DNA of 64,000 bases from positions 1 through 64,000 of the forward strand of contig JACFMR010000008.1 in assembly GCA_019455245.1 (NCBI GenBank), written 5' to 3'. Made by a program: the position numbers and the translations under genes. This document shows positions 40,942-49,928 of the stretch, one piece after another. Origin of the DNA: Opitutaceae bacterium (GTDB lineage: Bacteria > Verrucomicrobiota > Verrucomicrobiia > Opitutales > Opitutaceae). The notes beneath the pieces are model-generated. The model had not been told where the DNA came from. It saw nothing but the letters and a program-made list of their open reading frames with translations, and did not search any database. Numbering within the stretch: the stretch's first letter is position 1; each line of letters begins with the position of its first letter.

Positions 40942-41258
40942 GGCCGGTTGCGGCGGCACCGGCGCCATTGCCGGTTTGGTCTGCATGTGCATGGGGCAGG
41001 GGCCATTTTGGGGCCTCTTTGGGCTCGCGTATTTTTTCTCGCCCGAATATAAAAGATGCACTCTTCCGCCCGATGCTGTCGGGAGGTCCAGACAAAGCGA
41101 TTTGAGCTTCGCGACGGCATCGCCGGAGGCGGTTCGCAACGTCCGGCCGCGCCTCTCCGGAGGTGCCGGGGAAACCCGTCGCCGAAGTCAGCGCCAAACC
41201 GACAATCAACCGCCGCCACCCGCCCAGATCCGCCGGGGCGGGCGAAAACGATAGCTTT
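40942..41258. other. Intergenic region between importer operon and nucleotidyltransferase
   Basis: This 317-bp gap has no credible coding frame. A TATAAA box at 41049-41054 could serve as a -10 element for the gene at 41259, but I see no convincing -35 at the usual distance. Short inverted repeats near 40943-40965 could form a weak hairpin after the importer operon. Confidence 0.4.
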
Positions 41259-42377
41259 ATGAACACCTTGATGCGATCCCCATCCACCCCCGGACGCCGG
41301 CCCGCGCCACCCGGCCGCCCGCGGACCACCCGTTTTGCGCCCCACAGCTTGCCCGGGGCGCCGGACCGCCCGGGGGCCTCCGCCGCGGATGGGGACGGGC
41401 ATTTGCGCTTGGAGCCCGAGATCTGGCCGGCCCGCTCCGGCCGCGAACCTGCCGTGTGGTCAGTGGTGCTGTCCGGAGGGGACGGTGAGCGGCTGCGGCC
41501 GTTGATGGAACGCTGGTGGGGCGCGCACCGGCCCAAGCAGTATTGCACCTTTGTTGGCCGCCGTTCGATGCTGCAACACACCCTCGACCGGGCGAAGGAC
41601 CTCGCCGGGGTCGGTCGCCGTATGCTGGTCGTGGCCAGTCACCACGGCCCGTTTGTCTGGGAGCTGCCCACGGCGCCTGAGACCGGAACCATCATTGCAC
41701 AACCGCGCAACCGCGGCACGGCGGCGGGGATTTATCTGCCGTTGACCCACATCGGCGCGAGGGATCCGGACGCGACCGTGGCGATCCTGCCTTCCGATCA
41801 TTTCATCTTTCCCGAGGAGAAGTTCACCGCCGCCGTTCGCCGGGCGGTGCGCGCGGCGCAGCAGTTGCCCGACCGGCTGGTTCTGCTCGGCGTCCGGCCG
41901 GACAGCCCGGAGACGGAATACGGCTGGATCAGGCCCGGAGAAGCCGTGGCCAGCGTTGATGGATTTCCGGTGCGCGCGGTCGCCGGTTTCTGGGAAAAGC
42001 CCGCGGTGACGGTGGCACGGCGGCTGCAGGAAACCGGGGCGCTGTGGAACACGTTTGTGATCGTGGCAAAGTGGCGGGCTTTGTGGCAGCTGGGCCGGCG
42101 GTGCTTTCCCGTCCTCATGGCGGAGTTGGAGCGGCTCAAACCACACTTGGGCACCGCGACAGAACACGATGTGCTGCATGCGATCTACGAACGGCTGCCG
42201 GTCCGGAACTTCTCGACGGAACTGCTGCAGCAGATGCCGGATGCGTCGGTGGTGATGGAATTGCACGGCGTCACCTGGAGCGACTGGGGCAGCGAGGCCC
42301 GGATTGTCGAGGCCCTGCGGCGCATCGGCAAAAATCCGCTGTTTCCGCTCCGCCAAACGTCCGAACTGGTGAGCTGA
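41259..42377 (+). CDS. Mannose-1-phosphate guanylyltransferase-like nucleotidyltransferase
   Basis: The 372-residue product has the GMP signature VVLSGGDGERLRPL (69-82) with HRPKQYC, then TIIAQPRNRGTAAGIYL, AILPSDHFIF, FWEKPAVTVA and TWSDWGSEARI. These are hallmarks of nucleotidyltransferases forming GDP-mannose from mannose-1-phosphate and GTP. The N-terminal 60 residues are Pro/Arg-rich, look disordered and are not part of the family; a downstream start cannot be excluded. In this neighbourhood it might use mannose released by the GH38 enzyme, but it may equally be a general cell-envelope gene. Confidence 0.82.
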   Translation: MNTLMRSPSTPGRRPAPPGRPRTTRFAPHSLPGAPDRPGASAADGDGHLRLEPEIWPARSGREPAVWSVVLSGGDGERLRPLMERWWGAHRPKQYCTFVGRRSMLQHTLDRAKDLAGVGRRMLVVASHHGPFVWELPTAPETGTIIAQPRNRGTAAGIYLPLTHIGARDPDATVAILPSDHFIFPEEKFTAAVRRAVRAAQQLPDRLVLLGVRPDSPETEYGWIRPGEAVASVDGFPVRAVAGFWEKPAVTVARRLQETGALWNTFVIVAKWRALWQLGRRCFPVLMAELERLKPHLGTATEHDVLHAIYERLPVRNFSTELLQQMPDASVVMELHGVTWSDWGSEARIVEALRRIGKNPLFPLRQTSELVS

Positions 42378-42393
42378 TCCTGCCGGTCGGGGC

Positions 42394-42732
42394 TCAGTCG
42401 GTGTGAAAGACTTCCTCCATCGGGCTCCACCAATCGCCCGGGGCGCGGTCGGCGAGGGGCTTTTGGCAGGGCTCGCAAAATGACCACCAGCGCTGGGTGA
42501 CCGGATCGGCGGCCATGCGGGCCATGTCGGCGGCGTAATCGTTGCCGATGTATTCGAAGTAGCCGAAGAGGTAGGGCCGGCCGTCGTCCAGCGTGCGCAG
42601 GTAGATCGAGTAGTTGCGCATGTTGCAGTCGCGGATCATGCGCAGCACGTCGGGCCAGACGGCGGCGTGCAGTTTTTTGTATTCCTCGACTTTGTCGGGT
42701 TGGAGTCCAAGGACCATGCCATGACGTTGCAT
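42394..42732 (-). CDS. rhaM: L-rhamnose mutarotase
   Basis: The 112-residue product matches the RhaM/YiiL family in length and sequence: HGMVLGLQPDKVEEYKKLHA, AVWPDVLRMIRDCNMRNYSI and YLFGYFEYIG. Tyr18, His22 and Tyr41 occupy the positions reported for the E. coli enzyme. It interconverts alpha- and beta-L-rhamnose and feeds rhamnose isomerase. ATG 42730-42732 gives the family length. It is convergent with the nucleotidyltransferase gene 16 bp away. With the GH106 protein it points to rhamnose use. Confidence 0.92.
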   Translation of the reverse strand: MQRHGMVLGLQPDKVEEYKKLHAAVWPDVLRMIRDCNMRNYSIYLRTLDDGRPYLFGYFEYIGNDYAADMARMAADPVTQRWWSFCEPCQKPLADRAPGDWWSPMEEVFHTD

Positions 42733-42925
42733 TGTGATCAGGGGGGTGGGCGTTGCGAATCGGCCGCCATGCAAGCGCCGGGCCGGGCGGGGGTCAAAGC
42801 GCTTCCGATGCCCGCGGCGGCGTGGATAAGGCGAACGTGCCGTCCGGTGGCGGCGCCTAATAATGGCGCCGGGCGCGGTCTGCGCCGTTGCCCGCCGGCC
42901 GCGGGGGTGGCATTGATCGGAGGCG

Positions 42926-44047
42926 ATGACCCGGCGCGAACGACTGATGGCCACCTTGCAGGGCCGCCCGGTGGACCGGCCGGCGGTCAGCTTTTACGAA
43001 ATTGGCGGCTTCGCGATCGATCCCGCCGACCCGGATCCGTTCAACATCTACAACGACCCGTCCTGGCGGCCGTTGCTGGAACTGGCGGAGGCGCAGACCG
43101 ACCTGATCCGCTTGCGCACACCGCGGCTGACCGGGCCGGCGGAAAGCGTATTCGTCACCACCACAACGGAGGATGCGGCCTCGAGGTGGACCCGCACGAC
43201 GGTGCACGCGGGCGGCCGCACGCTCACCTCGCTGACGCGCCGCGACCGCGCAGTGAACACGGTCTGGGTGGTTGAGCACCTGCTGAAGGACGTGGCCGAT
43301 CTGCAGGCGTATCTGAAAATTCCCGACGAAGCCTTGGCCGAGACGGTGGACGTGACGGACCTGTGGCGGGAAGACCGCGAACTGGGCGACCGCGGGGTGA
43401 TCATGGTGGACACGCCGGATCCGCTCTGCCTCGCGGCGGCCTTGTTCTCCATGGAGGACTACGTGGTGATCGCGTTCACCGAGCCGGTGTTGTTTCACCG
43501 GTTGTTGGAGAAATTCGCGCGCGTGCTGCACCGGCGGACGGAAATCGTGGCGCGGGAGTTTCCCGGCCGGCTGTGGCGGATTTACGGTCCGGAATATGCC
43601 TCGGAGCCGTTTTTGCCGACGCGGTTGTTCGAGGAATACGTGGTCCGCTACACCGGGCCGATGGTGGATCTGATCCAGCGGCACGGCGGCTACGCGCGCA
43701 TCCATTGCCATGGCCGCATCCGGCATCTGCTGCCGCATTTCGTCAGGATGGGGGCCGTGGCGACCGACCCGATCGAGCCGCCGCCGCAGGGCGACATCAC
43801 GCTGGCCGAGGTGAGACGCGATTACGGCCGGGACCTGGTGTTGTTCGGCAACCTCGAGATCGCGGATATCGAAAACCTGGTCCCGCCGCGGTTCGAGCAG
43901 GTGGTGGCGCAGACCCTGCGCGACGGCACGGCCGGCGCGGGCCGCGGGTTTGTGCTGCTGCCCTCCGCCGCGCCCTACGGCCGCACCATCACGCCGACCA
44001 CGCTGGCCAATTACGCAACCATGGTGCGCCTGGTGCAGGGCGGGTGA
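42926..44047 (+). CDS. Uroporphyrinogen-decarboxylase-family protein
   Basis: The 373-residue product starts MTRRERLMATLQGRPVDRPA, the characteristic opening of URO-D-like proteins outside haem synthesis. It has the TIM-barrel segments LFGNLEIADIENLVPPRFE and ARIHCHGRIRHLLPHFVRMG. The IHCHG segment resembles the zinc-binding His/Cys of corrinoid methyltransferases of this superfamily. Hence it is unlikely to be HemE and may act on a methylated or sugar-linked substrate. It is divergent from rhaM by 193 bp. Confidence 0.8.
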   Translation: MTRRERLMATLQGRPVDRPAVSFYEIGGFAIDPADPDPFNIYNDPSWRPLLELAEAQTDLIRLRTPRLTGPAESVFVTTTTEDAASRWTRTTVHAGGRTLTSLTRRDRAVNTVWVVEHLLKDVADLQAYLKIPDEALAETVDVTDLWREDRELGDRGVIMVDTPDPLCLAAALFSMEDYVVIAFTEPVLFHRLLEKFARVLHRRTEIVAREFPGRLWRIYGPEYASEPFLPTRLFEEYVVRYTGPMVDLIQRHGGYARIHCHGRIRHLLPHFVRMGAVATDPIEPPPQGDITLAEVRRDYGRDLVLFGNLEIADIENLVPPRFEQVVAQTLRDGTAGAGRGFVLLPSAAPYGRTITPTTLANYATMVRLVQGG

Positions 44048-44084
44048 GGCCGCGGGCCGGATCGTCGGCTGTCCGGATTGCGTC

Positions 44085-44112
44085 TTGTGCCGGTGGGGTG
44101 ATGGATTATGAT
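44085..44112 (+). promoter_or_regulatory. Putative sigma-70-type promoter
   Basis: TTGTGC (44085-44090), a 16-bp spacer and TATGAT (44107-44112) lie 49 bp before the coiled-coil protein gene. This is a fair match to a housekeeping promoter in an otherwise GC-rich gap. Confidence 0.5.
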
Positions 44113-44160
44113 GACATTGCGGCGGCGCACGCTGCGGTGCCGTGTTAACCCCATCCCGAA

Positions 44161-44763
44161 ATGACAGACCAATCGACAGTCCCCCCAACCCGCAGAAGCG
44201 CGTCGTCCACCCTTATCATCGTGCTGCTTTGCATCGGCATCGTGGCGATCTCGGTCATCTACAATCAGCAACTCAAGGCCCTCCGCGGCGAGTATGAGGA
44301 TACGCAGGCGCAACTGACGCAGGCGACCGAAGACACGGCCCGCCATCAAGCACTGCTGGACGAGGCGGAAACCGCGACCGACGGTCTCCGGCAGGAACTC
44401 GAGGCAGCGCAGGCCACCGCGGCCGACTGGCAGGCCCAGGCCGAAAGCGGTGTAGCGACGGTGGACAAACTGCGGCAGGAGTTGCTCGGGAGCATGACCC
44501 GGACCGACAATCTGCAGGCCGAACTGGAGACGGTGAACGGTGATCTGGCCCGGCTGCGTGAACAGATGATGCAGGTGCAAGCCGATGCCTCGGCGCAGGT
44601 GGCCGACCTCCGACGCCAGTTGCAGACGGCCAATGCCACGATCGTCAGTCTCCGGCAGCAGGTGGACGAGGCCAAGGCGCTCGCCGCCGGGCTCAAGCAG
44701 CAGCTTGATGCCGCCCTGACCCCGGCCAAGGAAGCGACCAAGGAAAAGAAGGGCTGGTGGTAG
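44161..44763 (+). CDS. Membrane-anchored coiled-coil protein, 200 residues
   Basis: A single membrane segment (about 16-35, STLIIVLLCIGIVAISVIYN) is followed by about 150 residues of heptad-rich coiled coil (repeats of LRQELEAAQATAADWQAQ and VADLRRQLQTANATIVSLRQ). The tail is basic and ends GWW. It probably projects from the inner membrane into the periplasm and could have a structural or envelope-spacing role. No specific family recognised. Confidence 0.75.
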   Translation: MTDQSTVPPTRRSASSTLIIVLLCIGIVAISVIYNQQLKALRGEYEDTQAQLTQATEDTARHQALLDEAETATDGLRQELEAAQATAADWQAQAESGVATVDKLRQELLGSMTRTDNLQAELETVNGDLARLREQMMQVQADASAQVADLRRQLQTANATIVSLRQQVDEAKALAAGLKQQLDAALTPAKEATKEKKGWW

Positions 44764-44982
44764 ATCGCGCGACTGTGACCCGCCTCGCCGGGGCTGCTCT
44801 CCGTGGCCATGGCGGGCGGTCCCGCCCGGGTGCAAGCACCGTCACCCGATATTGCGGGCCGCAAAGTGCGGGCAAAAGACACCCCGGGGTTGCAATCGGC
44901 CGGGAGGTCTCTGTGGTGGGACGCTCTTTGGCGTCGATCAACGCGGTCGATTGCCTGTCGACCAATCAACCTCGTCTCCGTC

Positions 44983-45609
44983 ATGGCCACTGCTCCCGAA
45001 ACCAAACTCGAAACCACCGATCAACGCATCAGCTACGGCATTGCCCTCAACATGGGGAGCAACATCGCGCGGCAAGGCGGCGTCGAGATCGACACCGCGG
45101 CGTTTCTGGCGGGTCTGCACGATGGGTTGAACGGCACGGAGCCCCGGGTGGCCGAGAATGATTTGAAGGCGGCTTTTCAGGAGGCGCAGCGGCGCGTGGA
45201 TGCGGCCGCGAGTCAGGGTTCGCTCAAACAGCAGCAGGAAGGGGCGGCTTTTCTGGAGAAAAACCGCCAGCGCGCCGGTGTGACGGTCACCAAATCCGGC
45301 CTGCAATACGAAGTGCTGGTGGCGGGCGCCGGGGCCAAACCCCGGGCCGACCAGACCGTCGAGGTGCATTACCACGGCACCTTGATCGACGGCACGGTGT
45401 TCGACAGCTCGGTGCAGCGCGGCGAGACGATTTCGTTTCCGGTCAACGGCGTGATCCCGGGTTGGGTCGAGGCGCTGCAGCTGATGGCGGTCGGCTCGAA
45501 GTGGAAACTCTTCATCCCGGCCGAACTCGGCTACGGCAATCGCGCTCAGGGCCCGATTCCCGCCAGCTCGACGCTGATTTTCGAGGTCGAGCTGATTGCG
45601 ATCAGTTGA
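44983..45609 (+). CDS. FKBP-type peptidyl-prolyl isomerase (FkpA/Mip-like)
   Basis: The 208-residue product has an N-terminal dimerisation helix region (about 1-95: YGIALNMGSNIARQGGVEID, FQEAQRRVDAAASQG) and a C-terminal FKBP domain (about 100-208: GLQYEVLVAGAGAKPRADQT, VEVHYHGTLIDGTVFDSSVQ, VIPGWVEALQLMAVGSKWKL, LGYGNRAQGPIPASSTLIFE). This is the FkpA/Mip layout, which folds periplasmic proteins, but I see no signal peptide from ATG 44983. Either the protein is cytoplasmic or a start further upstream is used. Confidence 0.88.
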   Translation: MATAPETKLETTDQRISYGIALNMGSNIARQGGVEIDTAAFLAGLHDGLNGTEPRVAENDLKAAFQEAQRRVDAAASQGSLKQQQEGAAFLEKNRQRAGVTVTKSGLQYEVLVAGAGAKPRADQTVEVHYHGTLIDGTVFDSSVQRGETISFPVNGVIPGWVEALQLMAVGSKWKLFIPAELGYGNRAQGPIPASSTLIFEVELIAIS

Positions 45610-45617
45610 TGTGCGGC

Positions 45618-45637
45618 CCGGCACAGGGACGTGCCGG
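45618..45637. terminator. Hairpin after the FKBP gene
   Basis: CCGGCAC and GTGCCGG pair around AGGGAC, 9 bp after the FKBP stop. No T-run follows, so it is a weak terminator or an RNA-stabilising hairpin. Confidence 0.35.
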
Positions 45638-45697
45638 TCCACCACAGGACTTCTGATACCAATCGTCCGAAGCTTTAGAACTGCTGGGCTGCCTTGC

Positions 45698-45771
45698 GTA
45701 GGGGCGCGCCTCGTGCGCGCCCGCGAGCGCAAACGGACTTTCGCATGGGCGTGGTCAAGCCACGCCCCTAC
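45698..45771. repeat. REP/BIME-like double palindrome with GTAG heads
   Basis: The outer arms GTAGGGGCG and CGCCCCTAC enclose two smaller palindromes, GGGCGCGC-CTCGT-GCGCGCCC and GGGCGTGG-TCAAG-CCACGCCC. A large part of the left half recurs, inverted, at 56711-56738. GTAG beside a hairpin is the hallmark of REP sequences handled by REP-associated tyrosine transposases. No such transposase is in the window. Confidence 0.7.
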
Positions 45772-45859
45772 GGTTAATAAGCTTGGGGACGCTGGTATCG
45801 TCCGCCAATCAACGTTCAACCTTTGTGGGTTGGCAACTGACTACAATGCGCGCCCAGCT

Positions 45860-46207
45860 TCAGAACGGCGGCTCGTCGTCCGTGATGGTTTCGCCCGGAG
45901 GTTCGCCCAAGGGCGGGCCGTCGTCCTCCGCGGGCGCACCGGCCGTGAGGGTCTCGATTTTCCACGCGTTGAGGTTCACAAAGTAATTCTCCTTCCACTC
46001 GCGGCCGCGGATGTCGAAGGAGACTTTGATCTTGTCGCCTTCCTTCAGCGGATTGAGCAGGGCGGTGCGGTCCTTGACCGTCTCGAACTTGATGTCCTGC
46101 GGAAAGCGGTCCGCATCGGTGGTGAGCACGAACTCGCGCTTGTTGAAGCCGCTGCCGAAGGTTTGCTCGTCGAAGATCTTTTTGATGGTGCCGGTAAGCT
46201 CGAACAT
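45860..46207 (-). CDS. DUF3127-domain protein, 115 residues
   Basis: A small protein starting [20 protein letters not shown], with [40 protein letters not shown] and [11 protein letters not shown], which match the DUF3127 family (a beta-rich domain, thought to be OB-like and to bind nucleic acid). The last 25 residues are acidic and proline-rich, as in single-stranded-DNA-binding proteins. Function is not established. It is a single leftward gene beside a REP-like element. Confidence 0.8.
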   Translation of the reverse strand: MFELTGTIKKIFDEQTFGSGFNKREFVLTTDADRFPQDIKFETVKDRTALLNPLKEGDKIKVSFDIRGREWKENYFVNLNAWKIETLTAGAPAEDDGPPLGEPPGETITDDEPPF

Positions 46208-46348
46208 GGGCGCATCGTGTAGCGCAGATGGCCGCCGCGGACCAGAGCGGAATTGCCCCAGCGTGAAAATCATCGGGCTGTGGCGTAATGGCGGGGGTCG
46301 CGTTTGCTGCCTGCGTTGCCTAAGAATCAGACTTTGGTCTGCGTTTGA

Positions 46349-46416
46349 GGGTGGGCAGGCAGGTCCCTCTGCCGGCTCATCAGGCCCGGCGCGCAGCGGG
46401 ACCTGCGCGTCCACCC
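46349..46416. repeat. Large imperfect inverted repeat, REP-like
   Basis: Two 19-bp arms, GGGTGGGCAGGCAGGTCCC (46349-46367) and GGGACCTGCGCGTCCACCC (46398-46416), match at 16 of 19 positions when paired. The spacer contains a smaller GCCGG/CCGGC repeat. It lies in the gap left of the DUF3127 gene and probably belongs to the dispersed palindromic elements of this genome. Confidence 0.6.
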
Positions 46417-46467
46417 ATGGTCTGAGCACCAGGGCCACTGTTTTGGTTTGGAAACGCGCGGGTCGCG

Positions 46468-46632
46468 TCAGGCGGACCGGCGCTGGCGGAAGTAGTAGAA
46501 CCGCTGCTCGCGTTTGCAGTAGTGGAGCAGGTTGCGCCCGGCGTGCTGCACGAGAAACGAGGCGCCGCCGCGGGTGGGATGCGCCCGCACGGCGCCGCTG
46601 CCGATGATGGTGACAATGGGGGATGCAGCCAT
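46468..46632 (-). CDS. Small protein of 54 residues, unknown
   Basis: ATG 46630-46632 opens a frame ending FRQRRSA. The segment [20 protein letters not shown] faintly recalls the start of metallo-beta-lactamase-fold proteins (T-x-x-G-S-G), but no metal-binding HxHxDH follows, so it could be a truncated relative or chance. It lies 14 bp after the similar small frame at 46647-46811 on the same strand. Shine-Dalgarno evidence is poor. Confidence 0.35.
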   Translation of the reverse strand: MAASPIVTIIGSGAVRAHPTRGGASFLVQHAGRNLLHYCKREQRFYYFRQRRSA

Positions 46633-46646
46633 GGGGAAAGGATGGT

Positions 46647-46811
46647 TCAGTCGCGGGTGCCGGGGCGGGGCGAAATTTGGCGCCAATCGTCGCGAAGGTG
46701 TCCGAGGCAGACGACCGGGCCGCTGTAGCAACCGGTCATGAAGACGGGTTGCCCGTCGGTGATGCGCGCGACCAAGTTGGGCCGGACGGGGGTGGAGGCA
46801 GGCGCTGCCAT
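46647..46811 (-). CDS. Small protein of 54 residues, unknown
   Basis: ATG 46809-46811 opens a frame ([20 protein letters not shown], then [20 protein letters not shown]) without a known domain. Both this and the following frame start within CCCCATGGC. The short spacing suggests a two-gene unit, but nothing beyond frame length supports it. It lies 57 bp beyond the end of the FAD/Fe-S dehydrogenase gene on the same strand. Confidence 0.35.
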   Translation of the reverse strand: MAAPASTPVRPNLVARITDGQPVFMTGCYSGPVVCLGHLRDDWRQISPRPGTRD

Positions 46812-46868
46812 GGGGAGTAACCGTGCGGTTACTCTTTCGCCGGGTCGCACCCTGTCAACCCTGTGCGG

Positions 46869-49823
46869 CTATTTCAGCGCGGCGTGGAGGATTTCGACGG
46901 GGTGGAGGGCGCGGCGGCGGGTGGCGTCCTTGATCTGGTGGCGGCAGCTGGTGCCGGGGGCGGCGATGAGGGTGTCGGCCGGGGCGCTGCGCACGGTGGG
47001 CAGGAGCACGAGTTCGCCGACCTGCTGCGAAACCGCGTAGTGCTCGGCTTCGTAGCCGAAGGAGCCGGCCATGCCGCAGCAGCCCGAGGGGATGACCTGC
47101 ACGCGATGGCCGGCGGGCAGTTCGAGCATGCGCACGGTGGGGGTGAGCGAGGCGAGCGCCTTCTGGTGACAGTGGCCGTGGAGTTTGATCGCGCGTGATT
47201 GGGTGTCGAAGGCCTCGCGGCGGATGCGACCGGCGTCGATCTCGCGGGCGATGAACTCGTCGATCAGCAGGGCGTGTTGGGCGAGTTTACGCGCGGCGGG
47301 TTTCAGCTCCGCGGGGACGAGGTCGGGGTATTCGTCGCGGAAGCCGAGCAAGGCCGAGGGCTCGATGCCGATGAGCGGGGTTTCCGCGGTGATGATGTCG
47401 CGCAGCAGTTCGACGTTGCGGATGGCAAACTTGCGCGCGGAGCGCACGAGACCCTTGGAAAAATGCGCGCGGCCGCTGTCGGCGTGCCGCGGGATGACGA
47501 CCTCGTAGCCGAGCCGGTTGAGCAGTTCGACCGCCTTGATGCCGACGTCGGTGTCGTTGTAGTTGGTGAACTCGTCGCAGAAGAGGTAAACGCGGCCGTT
47601 GGGGTAATCGAGTGTGGGCGGATTGGCGTGGCGCGCGTGCCACCTGGCGAGCGTGGTGGGGTGCAACGGCGGCAGGCTGCGCTGCGGCGCGAAGCGCGCG
47701 AACCGCTTGATCGCGGCCGACAGGACCGGTGCGCGGATGATCCAGTTGTAAACCGACGGAACGAGCGCGGCCAGTTGCATGGACCGGGAGAATCCGGCCA
47801 CGAGCCGCGAGCGCAGCGGCACGCCGTTGGCGTCGTAGTAGTGCTGCTGCCACTCGGCCTTGAGCCGCGCGATGTCGACGCTGGAGGGGCACTCGGATTT
47901 GCAACCCTTGCAGGAGAGGCAGAGGTCCATGACGGCCTTGGCTTCCTCGCTGTCCCACGGGTTCTGGGCATCGTGCGGGTGGGTGAGCAGGTGGCGCAGG
48001 ATGTTGGCCCGGGCGCGGGTGGTGTGCTGCTCGTCGTGCGTGGCCATGTAGCTGGGACACATGGTGCCGCCCATCAGGTGCGATTTGCGACACTCACCGA
48101 CGCCGGTGCATTTTTCCGTCGCGGCCAGAACGCCGTCGCTCTCCGAAAAGTCAAACAGCGTCTCATACTCCGGCACGGCGTGGCCGGGAGTGTGCCGCAG
48201 CGAGGTGTCCATCGGCGGGGTGTCGATGATCTTGGCCGGATTGAACAGGTGGTGCGGATCGAAGAGCTCCTTCACCCGCCGCATCAGCGCGTAGCAGGCG
48301 TCGCCGACCATGAAGGGGATGAACTCGCCGCGCAGGCGGCCGTCGCCGTGTTCGCCGGAGAGCGAACCGCGGTATTTCTTGACCAGGGCGGCGATGTCGG
48401 TGGCCACATCACGGAACATCTTCAGTCCCTCCGGGGTTTTGAGGTTGAAGAGCGGACGGGTGTGCAGTTCGCCGGCGCCGGCGTGGGCGTAGTAGATGCA
48501 GTCGATGCCGTACTTGGTTTTGAGCAGTTGGTCGAACTCCGCGATGTAGGCCGGCAGGTCGGCCACGGCCACGGCGGTGTCCTCGACGATCTCGCGCGGC
48601 TTGGCCGGGCCCTTGACGTTGTTGACCAAGCCCTGGCCGGCGCGGCGCAGTTCCCAGACCTTGTTGCAATCTTCGCCGTGCAGCACGGGAAACGCATAAC
48701 CGAGCCCGACGGCGCGGCACTCGGCCTCGATGGCGGCCAGTTCTGAGGCGACGTGCGCGTCGTCGTCATGCCGCAGCTCGATGACCAGCACCGCGCCGGG
48801 ATCACCTTCGACGAAGAAGCGGTTCTTGGCCTGTTCGAGATTGGCCTTGGTGCATTCGAGGATGTGGCGGTCGATTAGCTCGCAGCCGAAGGGCCGGTGC
48901 GCCATGGCAATGAGCGTGGCCTGCAACGATTCCTGCACGTTGGCGAAATGCGCGCACATCAGCGTGCTCGGCGGCGGCAGGGGTTCGCAGTTGAATTCAA
49001 ACTCGACCCCGATGAACAACGTGCCCTCGGAGCCCGCGAGCAGCCGGCAGAGGTTGAAGGGCCGGTCGGAGTTCGGGTCGAACACCGCGTTGTCGAGCAG
49101 CTGGTCGAGCGCGTAACCGGTGTTGCGGCGCGTGACCTCGGGCTTGGGAAAGTTGTCGTGGATGGCCCGGCGTTTGGCGGCATCGTCGAGCAGGTCACGG
49201 ATGCCGCGGTAGATGCGCGTCTCCAGTGAGTCGGGACCGTCGCACTTGGCCGCGAACTCGTCCGCGGTCAGCGGGCCGAAGGTGACCTCGGAGCCGTCGC
49301 TGAGGAAGCCACGGGTGGACACGAGGTGGTCGCGCGTGCTGCCGTAAACGATGGAGTTGGAACCGCAGGAGTTGTTGCCGACCATGCCGCCCATCTGCGC
49401 GCGGTTGGCGGTGGAGGTTTCCGGGCCGAAGAGCAGGCCGTGCGGCTGGAGATACAGGTTGAGCTCGTTGCGCACCACGCCGGTCTGCACGCGCACGCGG
49501 CGGGTCGCGACGTCGAGGTTCAGTATGCGGTTGAGGTGCCGGCCGAGGTCGACGACGATGCCGTGGCCCACGACCTGCCCGGCCAGCGAGGTGCCCGCGG
49601 CGCGCGGGATCAGGCCGATGCGATGCTCGTTGGCGAACCGGATCAGCTCGCGCACGTCGTTCTCGGTGCGCGGCAATGCGACGGCCACGGGCAGTTCCTG
49701 GTATTCCGAGGCGTCGGTCGCGTAGAGTTTGCGCAGCGTGACGTCGTGGTGCAGCTCGCCGCTCAGGCGGGCGGAGAGCGTTTGGAAATCGGCGGTGGTC
49801 GGGGCGGCGAGGGTGGCGTTCAC
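46869..49823 (-). CDS. FAD-linked oxidase / Fe-S protein fusion (GlcD-type plus CCG domain)
   Basis: The 984-residue product has an N-terminal FAD-binding type-4 domain (about 20-250: IGLIPRAAGTSLAGQVVGHG, GPETSTANRAQMGGMVGNNS) and an FAD-oxidase C-terminal domain (about 300-540: YYAHAGAGELHTRPLFNLKT, RGSLSGEHGDGRLRGEF). It then has 4Fe-4S cysteine sets (EKCTGVGECRKSHL, CLSCKGCKSECPSS) and a heterodisulfide-reductase-like CCG region (HGHCHQKALASL, IPSGCCGMAGSFGYE). This is the layout of large D-lactate/glycolate/2-hydroxyglutarate-type dehydrogenases that pass electrons to the respiratory chain. The substrate is unknown. GTG 49821-49823 was chosen; the extension to 50327 reads through debris. 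Confidence 0.88.
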   Translation of the reverse strand: MNATLAAPTTADFQTLSARLSGELHHDVTLRKLYATDASEYQELPVAVALPRTENDVRELIRFANEHRIGLIPRAAGTSLAGQVVGHGIVVDLGRHLNRILNLDVATRRVRVQTGVVRNELNLYLQPHGLLFGPETSTANRAQMGGMVGNNSCGSNSIVYGSTRDHLVSTRGFLSDGSEVTFGPLTADEFAAKCDGPDSLETRIYRGIRDLLDDAAKRRAIHDNFPKPEVTRRNTGYALDQLLDNAVFDPNSDRPFNLCRLLAGSEGTLFIGVEFEFNCEPLPPPSTLMCAHFANVQESLQATLIAMAHRPFGCELIDRHILECTKANLEQAKNRFFVEGDPGAVLVIELRHDDDAHVASELAAIEAECRAVGLGYAFPVLHGEDCNKVWELRRAGQGLVNNVKGPAKPREIVEDTAVAVADLPAYIAEFDQLLKTKYGIDCIYYAHAGAGELHTRPLFNLKTPEGLKMFRDVATDIAALVKKYRGSLSGEHGDGRLRGEFIPFMVGDACYALMRRVKELFDPHHLFNPAKIIDTPPMDTSLRHTPGHAVPEYETLFDFSESDGVLAATEKCTGVGECRKSHLMGGTMCPSYMATHDEQHTTRARANILRHLLTHPHDAQNPWDSEEAKAVMDLCLSCKGCKSECPSSVDIARLKAEWQQHYYDANGVPLRSRLVAGFSRSMQLAALVPSVYNWIIRAPVLSAAIKRFARFAPQRSLPPLHPTTLARWHARHANPPTLDYPNGRVYLFCDEFTNYNDTDVGIKAVELLNRLGYEVVIPRHADSGRAHFSKGLVRSARKFAIRNVELLRDIITAETPLIGIEPSALLGFRDEYPDLVPAELKPAARKLAQHALLIDEFIAREIDAGRIRREAFDTQSRAIKLHGHCHQKALASLTPTVRMLELPAGHRVQVIPSGCCGMAGSFGYEAEHYAVSQQVGELVLLPTVRSAPADTLIAAPGTSCRHQIKDATRRRALHPVEILHAALK

Positions 49824-49928
49824 GGGCGAATGACGATGAGTGTCCCGCAGCGTGAACCTGCGGGGTGTGCCTGTCCACGCCGCACGGACAGAATCGACGC
49901 CATTATTACCGGGCCTGCGCAAAAGGAT

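Noticed and set aside
42926..44047. HemE (haem-biosynthetic uroporphyrinogen decarboxylase)
   Set aside because: The opening and the His/Cys segment fit the non-haem branch of the superfamily and the neighbours are not haem genes.
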